A DNA stretch of 64,000 nucleotides from Salinibacterium sp. (GTDB taxonomy: Bacteria > Actinomycetota > Actinomycetes > Actinomycetales > Microbacteriaceae): the NCBI GenBank assembly GCA_019638845.1, contig JAHBSZ010000005.1, positions 62,001 through 126,000 of the forward strand, given 5' to 3'. Positions within the stretch are counted from its first letter, which is position 1. Each line of letters opens with the position of its first letter. This document shows positions 1 to 8,081 of this stretch, in pieces. A program made the position numbers and the translations under genes. The notes under the pieces are model-generated. The model saw only the letters and a list, made by a program, of their open reading frames with translations, did no database searches and had not been told where the DNA came from.

Positions 1-327
1 GATGGCCGGAATCCGTTCCCGGGCGTGCAACGTCGCGAGCTGGCTCCACGTGAAGTCTTCGGTGAACCAGCCCGTGAGGGTTCGACCATCGATGACCTTG
101 GTCGTGCGGAGATGCGCGAACTCCGGATGCTCGGCCACATCGGTCGTGCCCGAGACCTCATTCTCGTGCCGCAAGACCAGTACGCCGTCTTTCGTGGCGA
201 CGATGTCCGGCTCGACAGCATCGGCACCGAGGGCGAAGGCCAGCTCATAGGCAGAGCGGGTGTGTTCGGGCCGATAACCGCTCGCCCCACGGTGGCCGAT
301 CACCATCGGGCGGGAAGGGATTCTCAC
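1..327 (-). CDS. Glycerophosphodiester phosphodiesterase, 3' end outside window
   Basis: Only the first 109 or so residues are present; the C-terminus lies beyond position 1. The translation has the hallmark [14 protein letters not shown] start of the GDPD TIM barrel, then a [18 protein letters not shown] segment with the metal and substrate residues. GDPD enzymes hydrolyse glycerophosphodiesters to glycerol-3-phosphate and an alcohol, in phospholipid turnover. I chose the GTG at 327; an ATG at 306, immediately before the conserved motif, is an equally good start. No signal peptide is visible, so a cytoplasmic form is likely. The family call is secure and the substrate is not known. Confidence 0.9.
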   Translation of the reverse strand, partial: MRIPSRPMVIGHRGASGYRPEHTRSAYELAFALGADAVEPDIVATKDGVLVLRHENEVSGTTDVAEHPEFAHLRTTKVIDGRTLTGWFTEDFTWSQLATLHARERIPAI

Positions 328-368
328 CCCTCAAGGCTAGGCGGTCGGCATCCCGGTACCATTCGAAC

Positions 369-689
369 ATGGCCACGTGCGCGACCTGCTCTGGGGAACT
401 GAGTCCCGAGTGGCGCTTCTGCGTCTTCTGCGGCACGGCCGTCACCCCAACGGCAGTGGACGACGCGGCCGCCGAGGCCCCTGCTCGCGTCAACTCGATT
501 GCGATTATCGCGCTCATCCTCGCGTTCGTTGGCGGTATCCCCGCGATCGCCTTCGGGCACATTGCGCTGGGTCAGATCAAGAAGACGCACGAACGCGGCA
601 GGATCATCGCAATCATCGCCACCGCGCTCGGCTACGCGTGGCTCGCAGTTGGCATCGTGCTCCTCCTGAGATTCGCCAATGGACTCTGA
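369..689 (+). CDS. Zinc-ribbon DUF4190-type small membrane protein
   Basis: A 106-residue protein. The N-terminus has two CxxC pairs (C4/C7 and C18/C21) that look like a zinc ribbon. After a short Ala/Pro linker there are two hydrophobic segments (about residues 44-65 and 78-103) separated by a basic turn containing GQIKKTHERGR. This arrangement matches DUF4190 proteins, which have no established function. The stop overlaps the next gene by 11 bases, so the two are probably co-transcribed. The start ATG is well placed and no upstream alternative looks better. Confidence 0.8.
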   Translation: MATCATCSGELSPEWRFCVFCGTAVTPTAVDDAAAEAPARVNSIAIIALILAFVGGIPAIAFGHIALGQIKKTHERGRIIAIIATALGYAWLAVGIVLLLRFANGL

Positions 690-1209
690 CCACCACTGGG
701 TGGAGCCGAGCCGGGCGCTCGAGCTGCGATGGGGTCGCTACAACGACCGCTATCTGGCCGGACTTGTACTCATCGTGGGCGGCGGGCTTCAACTACAAGG
801 CTCGAACACGTGGACCCTCCCGCTCCTGCTCATCGGATCCGTGGCGCACGCCACGGGTTGGGCGATCATGCCTGCCAGCGGATGGCGACGCTTCGTTGCG
901 GTCGTACCGGCATCCGGGCAACTGTGGTTGCTGCTCGCAGGGCCCTTCGCCGTGTGGAGTTTGACGGTTCCCTTCCTGTGCTGGCTGCTGGTGCGGCACC
1001 GTCCGCTGCGCAGCTATGTGACCGTTTTGTTTCCGCTCGCCAACGGATTCATCCTTCCCCAGTTCTTCACCGAGTACTCGGACATGCTTCCTGCTCTGGC
1101 GATCTCATCCGTCGTGCTCGTCGCGTCGGCGTGGGTGGCGCGAATGCTCGCCGTGAGCCCTGAGCGAACGAAGCCGAAATCCCTGCCATCGCCCAGCCAG
1201 TCCCGCTAG
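679..1209 (+). CDS. Hypothetical four- to five-TM membrane protein
   Basis: A 176-residue protein whose first 25 residues are hydrophilic. Four or five hydrophobic segments follow (around 27-40, 46-62, 72-100, 110-125 and 135-152), and the tail is basic and rich in Pro and Ser. I do not recognise the family and see no catalytic motif. It starts 11 bases inside the preceding zinc-ribbon protein gene, so translational coupling is likely and the two may work together in the membrane. The frame is supported by its length, hydrophobic periodicity and GC-rich third positions. Confidence 0.7.
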   Translation: MDSDHHWVEPSRALELRWGRYNDRYLAGLVLIVGGGLQLQGSNTWTLPLLLIGSVAHATGWAIMPASGWRRFVAVVPASGQLWLLLAGPFAVWSLTVPFLCWLLVRHRPLRSYVTVLFPLANGFILPQFFTEYSDMLPALAISSVVLVASAWVARMLAVSPERTKPKSLPSPSQSR

Positions 1210-1241
1210 TTTTGTAGTACTTCACCGAAAGGCAGAACCTC

Positions 1242-2048
1242 ATGGCGAAATTCGCATTCAGCCGCAACCCAGCGTTCGCGACTACTGCGCAGGGTGGCGT
1301 TGCCGCTGCTCAGAACATCTCGAGCCAGCAGCTCGACGAAATCTACAACCGCGCATCTGCACCCGTCGAGGGCGAGGTGATGACTGTCGAAGACACCATC
1401 GCGAAGACCGTCGGCGCGTTCGCGTTGCTGCTCGTGGGGGCCGGCGTCGGGTGGATCCTCGCTCCGACCATCCCCTTGCTGTGGATCGGCGCTGCAGTCG
1501 TGGGGCTCGTTCTCGGGCTGATCAACGCATTCAAGAAGGAACCGTCTCCCCCGCTGATCCTCAGCTATGCGGCCGTACAAGGCGTGTTCGTTGGTGGAAT
1601 CTCCGCCTTCTACGAGTCGCTGTTCTCCGGGATCGTCATCCAGGCAGTCATCGCGTCGCTCGTCGTCGTGGGCGTGACGCTCGCGTTGTTCGCGAGCGGG
1701 AAGATCCGGGCGTCCAAGCGGGCCACCAAGGTCTTCCTCATCGCGATCGTCGGCTACCTCGTGTTCTCTGTCGTGAACTTCGGCCTCGTCGCGTTCGGCG
1801 TCAACAGCGACCCCTACGGCTTGCGCGGCAGCGTCGAGATCTTCGGGATTCCGCTCGGCATCGTGTTGGGTGTCTTCGTCGTGATCCTCGCCGCGTACTC
1901 GCTCGTGCTCGACTTCGACTTCATCCAACGCGGCGTGCAGAACAAGGCTCCTCGCAAGTACGGCTGGACCGGCGCCTTCGGCATCATGGCCACCGTCATC
2001 TGGCTGTACCTCGAGATCCTGCGGATGCTCGCCATCGCGCGACGCTAG
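1242..2048 (+). CDS. Bax inhibitor-1/YccA family membrane protein
   Basis: A 268-residue protein with a polar N-terminal 60 residues and seven hydrophobic segments. It has the actinobacterial BI-1 family features: an N-terminal block FSRNPAF, the VQGVFVGGISAFYES motif in TM3, and an acidic late segment LDFDFIQRGV. Family members such as B. subtilis YetJ are pH-sensitive calcium leak channels; that role is family knowledge and is not shown here. An AAAGG Shine-Dalgarno lies about 8 bases before the ATG. It appears to be a single-gene unit, ended by the strong hairpin at 2067-2097. Confidence 0.88.
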   Translation: MAKFAFSRNPAFATTAQGGVAAAQNISSQQLDEIYNRASAPVEGEVMTVEDTIAKTVGAFALLLVGAGVGWILAPTIPLLWIGAAVVGLVLGLINAFKKEPSPPLILSYAAVQGVFVGGISAFYESLFSGIVIQAVIASLVVVGVTLALFASGKIRASKRATKVFLIAIVGYLVFSVVNFGLVAFGVNSDPYGLRGSVEIFGIPLGIVLGVFVVILAAYSLVLDFDFIQRGVQNKAPRKYGWTGAFGIMATVIWLYLEILRMLAIARR

Positions 2049-2066
2049 CCGCTGCACCGCGAGTCA

Positions 2067-2097
2067 CGAAGGCCGTCCCTGTGGGGGCGGCCTTCGT
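2067..2097. terminator. Stem-loop terminator after the Bax inhibitor gene
   Basis: A 10-bp perfect stem (2067-2076 pairing with 2088-2097, ACGAAGGCCG/CGGCCTTCGT) closes an 11-base loop. It lies 19 bases after the stop codon of the BI-1 gene. There is no long T run, as is common in high-GC actinobacteria. The stem is symmetric and could also serve the converging reverse-strand gene that ends at 2177. Confidence 0.75.
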
Positions 2098-2176
2098 CGT
2101 CTGTAGGCACGGCGCGTGGGCATTCGGATCTCCCGTCGGCGGGATCAGGCAGCCCGGCTCATAGCGTGCCCGCACC

Positions 2177-2980
2177 CTACCGCTGAAGGTGATCGCCGTT
2201 CTCGCTGTCTTCTCTGAGTTCTGAATCGACACCCCGTGCCGAGCCGGCATGCGACAGCTCGATAGCGAGTCGCTCCGCTATCAATTCCCCGATCGCTTTG
2301 TAGGCCTTTGAATTCCAGTCCGCAACAACCTTGTCGGCCGGACTCGTGAGGAGGGGCAGGAACTCGACGCCCGCCTCGCGACACACGTTCTCGGTGATCT
2401 GGTTCATCCGACGGGCATGCACATTTACCACCGCATCGACAATGTCGTTCGCAGCGTTCGTCGATCGCAGCGGGGGCATCCCTGTGAATACGGCCACTGC
2501 GTTCGGCGCGCTCGCTGTGACCTGCGCCACGACCCGAGCGAAATCACGCTTCCACACTCTCAGCGATACGAGGCGGAATGCCCTATACGTGCCGAGGGTC
2601 ACGACGACCGCGGCGTACGGCGATAGGTCCGCTCGTTTGAGACCTGCGATCGCGTCGAGTGGCCCTACGGTGAGCCCCACGCGGGCATCGACGTCGGTGC
2701 CCCGACCGGTGAGTGCCGTCAGCGCTCGTGCCAGTGCGCCAGCAAGCGCCAGATGGTGAGTCATCACTCCCCACCCGACGGAGATGCCCCCGCCGATCAG
2801 GAATACCCGCTGCGGATCGGGACCAAGAGCATGTCCCTCTGGTGCATCACGAGGCAAGGGCACATCGTTCGGATCTAGCAGTCGCGCTCGGGCGAATGAC
2901 CGCACGAACCACACCAAAATCCAACGAATTGGACCACGCATCAGTCTCACCCCAGCTCGAGACATATTGATCTTTGACAC
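2177..2980 (-). CDS. SGNH/GDSL-hydrolase-like protein lacking usual catalytic residues
   Basis: Up to 267 residues. One hydrophobic segment near the N-terminus (about 16-30) suggests membrane anchoring. The fold resembles actinobacterial SGNH hydrolases: a first-strand block IGGGISVGWG (62-71), a block III strand VVVTLGTYRAF (125-135) and a C-terminal helix after VADWNSKAY. The nucleophile Ser of GDS, the Asn-Asp of GxND and the His of block V are not in the expected places. Start choice is uncertain: the GTG at 2980 falls inside a hairpin, and an ATG at 2965 is an alternative. No strong Shine-Dalgarno is visible for either. Activity is doubtful. Confidence 0.6.
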   Translation of the reverse strand: MSKINMSRAGVRLMRGPIRWILVWFVRSFARARLLDPNDVPLPRDAPEGHALGPDPQRVFLIGGGISVGWGVMTHHLALAGALARALTALTGRGTDVDARVGLTVGPLDAIAGLKRADLSPYAAVVVTLGTYRAFRLVSLRVWKRDFARVVAQVTASAPNAVAVFTGMPPLRSTNAANDIVDAVVNVHARRMNQITENVCREAGVEFLPLLTSPADKVVADWNSKAYKAIGELIAERLAIELSHAGSARGVDSELREDSENGDHLQR

Positions 2981-2994
2981 CCGCTAACGGGTGT
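2977..2994. other. Hairpin between the SGNH-like gene and the lipoprotein gene
   Basis: A perfect 7-bp stem (ACACCCG 2977-2983 with CGGGTGT 2988-2994) with a 4-base loop, about 90 bases downstream of the reverse-strand lipoprotein gene. It could be that gene's terminator or an operator. It overlaps the GTG start candidate of the SGNH-like gene. There is no T run. Confidence 0.4.
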
Positions 2995-3084
2995 TGGTCA
3001 CGTTTCAACGTACCCAAGTACGTCTTAGGTCCGCAACCAGAGGGAACAGATCTCGATTCCGCGCAGAGAAGGGTGGGTGATCTG

Positions 3085-3903
3085 CTAGCCCGCGAGCGCC
3101 GCCTGAGCGTGCTGCTTGAGTTCGACGATCTCGGGGTAGCTGTCGAAGAAGCGCAACTTGTCATCGACGACGCCGGATCCGGCCGGCTCGGACTTCTCCC
3201 GCACCCACGCGTCGAAAGTCTCCGCCACATCTTCGAGGGGATTCTTCGCCGCGTACTCCGTGACGAAGTCGCCCGTGGCGAATCGATCGGCCGCGGCAGT
3301 ATCACCTTCGCTGTCGGCCTCGGAATCGACGTATCCCGGCCAGAACTCGTCAAGCCAGGCGCGAAGGTACGACCCTTCCGGCGGGCAGCGATCGTTGTAG
3401 GTGATGACCTCGCAGGTGTCGGCCCCGCCGATGTCCAGCGGAATCTGCCCGGGGTTCAGAGTCACCAAGTGGCCGAACTCGTGAATCATTGTCGAATCCA
3501 ACTCCGCCGCAGGCTCGACGCCGGTGACGTCGAGAGCGACGTAATAAAGCGAAGGGTCGGTCGCCAGTGGGCCGACAGCACCCTCGGTTCCCCCCGGGGA
3601 GGCGTCGCGGTCGAGGGCGACGAAAAGCGTGATCTGTGGCCACTGAGTCACATCGACGAGTTCCGTGAAACGCGTCCAGACGGCTTCGTATGCAGGATCG
3701 ATCTCGGCGACGACATCCGTTCCATCGACCTCATAAACCCCGAGGATCGCGAGCGCGTCATCGGCAATACGGTCATCGGTGATGAACGACGGGGCGCTGG
3801 TCTCGATAACGTCGGGGGTTGCCGCCGCGGCGCATCCCGCCAGCATGAGGGCGGTGAGCAGGATGCTGACGCTCGCCACACTGGCACGGGGGTTGGAAGG
3901 CAT
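3085..3903 (-). CDS. Putative zinc metallopeptidase lipoprotein
   Basis: A 272-residue protein from the ATG at 3903; a GTG at 3924 in frame is less likely. It has a lipoprotein signal with lipobox LAGC (Cys24), so it should be anchored outside the membrane. The central HEFGH sequence fits an HExxH zinc-protease motif. A downstream ETFDAWV segment within NPLEDVAETFDAW could supply the third ligand Glu, as in gluzincins. A cysteine pair in the DTCEV...DRCPP region may form a disulfide. I cannot name the peptidase family or substrate. It is on its own transcription unit, with the hairpin at 2977-2994 downstream. Confidence 0.7.
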   Translation of the reverse strand: MPSNPRASVASVSILLTALMLAGCAAAATPDVIETSAPSFITDDRIADDALAILGVYEVDGTDVVAEIDPAYEAVWTRFTELVDVTQWPQITLFVALDRDASPGGTEGAVGPLATDPSLYYVALDVTGVEPAAELDSTMIHEFGHLVTLNPGQIPLDIGGADTCEVITYNDRCPPEGSYLRAWLDEFWPGYVDSEADSEGDTAAADRFATGDFVTEYAAKNPLEDVAETFDAWVREKSEPAGSGVVDDKLRFFDSYPEIVELKQHAQAALAG

Positions 3904-3976
3904 GGGAGTCCGATCGACACGCAAAACGCGTGAGACGCCACGCAGGCTCAGAATACTGGGTGGAGCGAGGGTGGAA

Positions 3977-5566
3977 TTACCGTGCGATCTTCAGCGCAGC
4001 GGAGAAGTCGCGGGCTCGGTCGAGGTCGGCAAGTAGTGGCGCAACTGCGGTCTTCCTGACGACCTCCCCCACCGATGCGAGCAACAGCTTGCGGGTGCGA
4101 CGGCGGCGGGCAGCCGCGGTCGCTGCGGCGAATGCTGCACCCAGCAGACCGAGCAGAATGCCGAGGGCAACTCCCCCGGCGATCAACAGAGTGGGGACAG
4201 CCCAGCCCTCGATTTTCGGCACCTCGAAGGCGGGAAGCCCGAAGTTGGGCAGGAAGGCCGCACCGAGCAGCCAGCCGATCCCGACGAGAGCGGCGAGTAT
4301 CGACACCCACTGCAGCACGCTGAAGATCACCCACCACCACGATCCCTTCGCCGGCAATGGGGTGCGAGCGATCGCGAGGTCCAGCTGGGGCGGCAACTCC
4401 GCAATAGCGCGATCGGCGGTGGACCGGATGCCCGCCCGCCAAGTGTCCGTGAGGCCTGCGGCCGCGGCATCCGCGAACCCCCGCACGGCGAGGGATGCAC
4501 GTGCCGCAGCACCCGCGTCCAGGGCGGGCATGCTCGTGCGGTGCACTGCGGGATCTTGACCCGCGCGCTGGGGACCGATGCCAAGGCGGGCCAGGGGGTC
4601 GGGACGAAGACGCAGCAGCCACGAGACGACGGGCCAGCCGGTGGCTTGGCCGGCACGCTTGCGGTACGAGCGAGCTACGGCGTTGGCGACGACTTCGACG
4701 CCTGCCGCAGAGCCGAGGTCGGTCACGAGCGTGTCGATCGCGCGCTTGGTGGGACGAGTGGCGGTACCGGCATCCGGCACGGTAGCCGCGACCGTCGTCG
4801 CGTCCGCGGCGAGACGGGCCTCCCGCACTTCGGTTGCCGCGGCAAGGTCCCCGAGCGCTGTCCGGAGGGCCGGGATACCGTCACCGGTGCGGGCGCTGAC
4901 CGTGAGAACACGGGCTTTGGGAATGCCGTCACGTTCGACGATCCCGCGCAGGGAGTCAACGACGTGGGGGAGGTCGGCGGCGGGAAGGAGGTCGATCTGA
5001 TTGAGCACGATAAGGGTCACCGCCGAGTGCTTCGCGTGCGGAGCGATGAACTGAGCGTGGAGCACCTCGTCGGCGTACTTCTGCGGGTCGACGACCCAGA
5101 CGAGCGCGTCGACTTGACCGGCAAGTCGTTCGGCGATCTCGCGGTTGGCTCGATCGACGGAATCGAAGTCCGGCAGGTCGAGCAGGAGTAGTTTCACCGC
5201 GCGAGGGTCGAGTGGGGTTTCGAGAACGGTACGTTCGCGCACCTGCAACCAGTCGAGTAGATCGCTGGCGCCGACCGGGTCCCACGTGACCGAGTGGGCC
5301 TCCGACGTGGTGGGTCGCCGCACATGCGTCTTCGCGACCTCCGAGCCGACGAGCGCGTTGACGAGGCTGGACTTGCCGGAACCGGTGGCCCCAAAGATGC
5401 CGATCACCGTGTGATCGGGAGATCGTCTCCGTCGTTCCGTGGCATGACTCAATACGGCATCGAGAGTGCTGCGCAGTGCATCCGGGAGCTGGTCTGCTCC
5501 TGTCTCCCGCACGGCTCGCAGGGCGGCGAGCCGGTCATCGAGGCTGATGGTGTTCTTGGAGCTCAC
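3977..5566 (-). CDS. Dynamin-like membrane GTPase, second of a coupled pair
   Basis: A 529-residue protein. The true start is the GTG at 5566, which forms a 4-base GTGA overlap with the upstream GTPase gene; the reading frame is open further upstream but that part is not coding. The G domain has the P-loop FGATGSGKSS, a switch I RPTTSE, a G3-like DLPDFDS and a G4 LNQID. Two transmembrane segments are predicted in the C-terminal third, one beginning at the WWWVIF sequence and one at the GWAVPTLL sequence, before a basic Arg-rich stretch. Family members act on membranes; paired dynamin-like GTPases are common in actinobacteria. It probably hetero-oligomerises with its partner. Confidence 0.8.
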   Translation of the reverse strand: MSSKNTISLDDRLAALRAVRETGADQLPDALRSTLDAVLSHATERRRRSPDHTVIGIFGATGSGKSSLVNALVGSEVAKTHVRRPTTSEAHSVTWDPVGASDLLDWLQVRERTVLETPLDPRAVKLLLLDLPDFDSVDRANREIAERLAGQVDALVWVVDPQKYADEVLHAQFIAPHAKHSAVTLIVLNQIDLLPAADLPHVVDSLRGIVERDGIPKARVLTVSARTGDGIPALRTALGDLAAATEVREARLAADATTVAATVPDAGTATRPTKRAIDTLVTDLGSAAGVEVVANAVARSYRKRAGQATGWPVVSWLLRLRPDPLARLGIGPQRAGQDPAVHRTSMPALDAGAAARASLAVRGFADAAAAGLTDTWRAGIRSTADRAIAELPPQLDLAIARTPLPAKGSWWWVIFSVLQWVSILAALVGIGWLLGAAFLPNFGLPAFEVPKIEGWAVPTLLIAGGVALGILLGLLGAAFAAATAAARRRRTRKLLLASVGEVVRKTAVAPLLADLDRARDFSAALKIAR

Positions 5567-7344
5567 GAGGCATCCCCACTTTCGCTCGCTCGGCGGACAT
5601 CTTCGAGCAAGGCGGCAGACTCGCGGCGCAGAGCCTCCGGCGACGAACCGAAGCTCGCGTCTGTGAGAGCTGCTGTAACCCGTGCGGCTTCGCCATCGAA
5701 CAGTGCGGTGACTCGCGTGGCGAGATCCTTGCGCGCTTCGCTGGCAAGACGACGCACGGCGTCCTCGCCGAAGATCGTTTCGAGAAGCTTCTGACCGACA
5801 ACCGCCGAGCCCCCCGCGATGACGAGCTCGCCACCGGTGAGACCTCCCGTGGACGCAAAGACGACGATCATGAGGGCGACCGTGACGACGTTGAGGCCCG
5901 CCGAGAGAACGCGCGCCTTGATGCGCTTCGAGCCGGCGTTCTCCTGAATGAGGCGCAGCAGCGCGCCCTGCCAATCACGGATCATCGCAGCGGCCTGGTC
6001 GACAAAACCTGCGCTCTCTGTGCCGAGTTCCGGATGCGCCTGGGCGATCGACCGCCCGGCCTCGCTGCGCTGCAACCCTGCCCAGGATGCCGCTGCCGCC
6101 CGGCCCGCCTGATCGACGATGACCGCATGCAGTCCATGCTCGATGCGCACCTCGACGTCGATGACCGGTTGCGGACGGCCCATCACCCAGGCCGTCGCTG
6201 TGTCACGGGCGCGGGAGAACCAGCGCTCGACACTGCGGAACAGGTCGGATGTGCCCACGAAGTCTTGCCAGCGGGCGAGCACTTCACCGCGGAGGAGGGC
6301 GCCATCCCGAGTCGCGTCGTCGACGGCTTCCGCCGCGCTGGAGTAGTCGTGCGCAACGGTCTTGGTAGTGCCGCTCACCCAATCAAGTTGTTGTTGGCGT
6401 GCCGTGGCGATCGACGCGACTCGAATGTCGAGGTCGACGATCGCGCCGCGAAGAGTGCGTGCCGCGATCCGGGTGCGCTCGGCTCGATTCGCAGCGATTC
6501 CGGTGAGCCACGCGCGCGGGCCCGCGACGGCCTCCGCGGGCAGCATGCCGAGGTCATCCAGCGGCTGTTCCTCGATGACGAACACGGGGGCGTCGGCGAG
6601 CCCGCGCGTGGTGAGCATCGACTGCAGGTCGGGCAGCACCTCGGCGGCGGCACCCGGCGGAACCCGGTTGAGCACGACAGCGACAGTAATGGAGCGGGAT
6701 GCCGCGCCGTCAAGCAGCTTCCACGGCACCGCGTCGGCGTACCGGTTCGCCGTGGTGACGAACAGCCACAGGTCGGCCGCCGCGAGTAACTGGGCGGCGA
6801 GCGCACGATTGTCGTCCGCGACCGAGTCGATGTCGGGTGCGTCGATGATGGCGAGCGAGGTCGGCACTTTGTCGTGCCCGAGCAGCATCAGTTCGTTGAT
6901 GCGAGTTGAGGTCGGAGCATCCCCCGCTGAGGAAGCCGGGGTTCCGGGTTCGGTGATGCGACCACGCACCCGGGCCAGACCGGGCAGGATGCGGTCGGTC
7001 GCGAACCAGCCGGCGTCCACCGGTGCATGCACGAGAATCGGCTGCCGCGTCGTGGGCCGGATGACCCCGGCACGGGTCGTGGGCGTGCCGATGAGCGCGT
7101 TGACGATCGTTGACTTGCCCGAGCCGGTCGAGCCGCCGACCACGGCCAGCAGGGGCGCGTCGAGATCGGCCAGTCGCGGGCGGACGTAGTCATCGATCTG
7201 CCGCACAGCAGCGGCGGCCGCCTCCCGCTGTGCGGCCGCACCATCGAGCGGCAACGACAGCCCGACATCGGCGAGGGACGCACGCAGCCGCTCGAGGGAG
7301 GTGAGCGCCGTCGCGGAATCAGTCACGTGAACAGCATGCCGCAC
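5563..7344 (-). CDS. Dynamin-like membrane GTPase, first of a coupled pair
   Basis: A 593-residue protein. The G domain starts near residue 65, with the P-loop VVGGSTGSGKST, switch I RPTTRQP and a G3-like DAPDIDS. The expected G4 N/TKxD reads LNRVP, with no Asp to select guanine. A long helical middle region follows. A hydrophobic segment beginning LNVVTVALMIV and another containing GGELVIAGG suggest two membrane passes. Start is GTG 7344, with AGGGG just upstream; GTG 7326 is an alternative. The stop overlaps the next GTPase start by 4 bases, so translation is coupled. Confidence 0.8.
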   Translation of the reverse strand: MRHAVHVTDSATALTSLERLRASLADVGLSLPLDGAAAQREAAAAAVRQIDDYVRPRLADLDAPLLAVVGGSTGSGKSTIVNALIGTPTTRAGVIRPTTRQPILVHAPVDAGWFATDRILPGLARVRGRITEPGTPASSAGDAPTSTRINELMLLGHDKVPTSLAIIDAPDIDSVADDNRALAAQLLAAADLWLFVTTANRYADAVPWKLLDGAASRSITVAVVLNRVPPGAAAEVLPDLQSMLTTRGLADAPVFVIEEQPLDDLGMLPAEAVAGPRAWLTGIAANRAERTRIAARTLRGAIVDLDIRVASIATARQQQLDWVSGTTKTVAHDYSSAAEAVDDATRDGALLRGEVLARWQDFVGTSDLFRSVERWFSRARDTATAWVMGRPQPVIDVEVRIEHGLHAVIVDQAGRAAAASWAGLQRSEAGRSIAQAHPELGTESAGFVDQAAAMIRDWQGALLRLIQENAGSKRIKARVLSAGLNVVTVALMIVVFASTGGLTGGELVIAGGSAVVGQKLLETIFGEDAVRRLASEARKDLATRVTALFDGEAARVTAALTDASFGSSPEALRRESAALLEDVRRASESGDAS

Positions 7345-7371
7345 AATCCCCTGTCGTTGAGATCCTCACCA

Positions 7372-7402
7372 TTGCCATGTTTCCGCTTTCCTGCCATAGA
7401 AT
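7372..7402 (+). promoter_or_regulatory. Probable leaderless promoter of the toxin-antitoxin pair
   Basis: TTGCCA at 7372-7377 and TAGAAT at 7397-7402, separated by 19 bases. The -10 element ends 7 bases before the antitoxin ATG at 7410, so transcription would begin at the start codon. No Shine-Dalgarno is present, consistent with a leaderless message. The spacer is longer than ideal. Confidence 0.45.
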
Positions 7403-7409
7403 TCATTTC

Positions 7410-7682
7410 ATGGTAACTGTGCTGCGCAAGGAGACGTCAGTTCTGAGCTCTGAGGGGCGGGTGGTGATCCCCGCGAGCATCCGCAAGCAACTCGGTCTCG
7501 AACCAGGGGTCACCCTGACCTTCCACACGGAGAACGGCCAGGTCATCATGAGCACCAGAGAGACTGCGATCGCAGAACTTCAACGGATGTTCGCCGCTCA
7601 CCCGAATCCTTCCGGATTGCGTGCGTCTGACGAACTCATCGCTGAACGACGGCTCGAGGCAGCACGAGAGGCCGCGGAGTGA
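7410..7682 (+). CDS. vapB: AbrB/MazE-type antitoxin of a VapBC pair
   Basis: A 90-residue protein from ATG 7410; an in-frame upstream ATG at 7377 is less likely because the promoter lies there. Residues 5-50 match a SpoVT/AbrB swapped-hairpin DNA-binding domain: a strand pair around SSEGRVVIPASIRKQLGL and a TLTFHTENGQVIM segment. The C-terminal 40 residues are charged and helical and would wrap around the toxin. It overlaps the toxin gene by 4 bases (GTGA). Such antitoxins normally repress their own promoter together with the toxin. Confidence 0.88.
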   Translation: MVTVLRKETSVLSSEGRVVIPASIRKQLGLEPGVTLTFHTENGQVIMSTRETAIAELQRMFAAHPNPSGLRASDELIAERRLEAAREAAE

Positions 7683-8062
7683 ACGTGCTCGACGCTTCGG
7701 CCGTGATCGCGTTTGTCGACCGCGAAGAAGGTGCTCAAGAAGTAGCCCGATACCTCGACAATGCGCTCATCAGCACCGTCAACCTCGCGGAGATTCTGCA
7801 GAAGGCCGACCATCGCGGCATGTCCGCGTCATCGGTGCAGACACTTCTGGAGAAGTTGGAGATCGGGGTGGTGCCCTTCGACAGCGACATGGCGCTACGC
7901 ACCGCCGAACTCTGGAACGTCACGCACCACAAAGGGCTTTCCCTTGCCGATCGGGCCTGCCTTGCTCTCACAGAAGCCATCGGCGGAGTCGCCGTCACCA
8001 CCGACACCGGATGGAGCGGTATCGAACTCGACGGCGCAGCCATCCACGTTGTTAAGCGCTAG
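7679..8062 (+). CDS. vapC: VapC-type PIN-domain ribonuclease toxin
   Basis: A 127-residue PIN-domain protein starting at a GTG inside the antitoxin stop. The acidic metal-binding residues are all visible: D5 in the LDAS motif, E38 in NLAEIL, D91 in SLADRACL and D109 in TTDTGW. VapC toxins are magnesium-dependent endonucleases, often cleaving tRNA or rRNA; the target here cannot be told. The gene ends 19 bases before the converging guaA stop. The pair is intact and probably active. Confidence 0.92.
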   Translation: MNVLDASAVIAFVDREEGAQEVARYLDNALISTVNLAEILQKADHRGMSASSVQTLLEKLEIGVVPFDSDMALRTAELWNVTHHKGLSLADRACLALTEAIGGVAVTTDTGWSGIELDGAAIHVVKR

Positions 8063-8081
8063 CGCGTCCGTCCCGAGCGCG

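Noticed and set aside
3977-5974. Longer start (5974) for the second dynamin-like GTPase
   Set aside because: The extra 136 residues overlap the partner gene in another frame and are Arg-rich noise; the GTG at 5566 with a GTGA overlap fits the operon.
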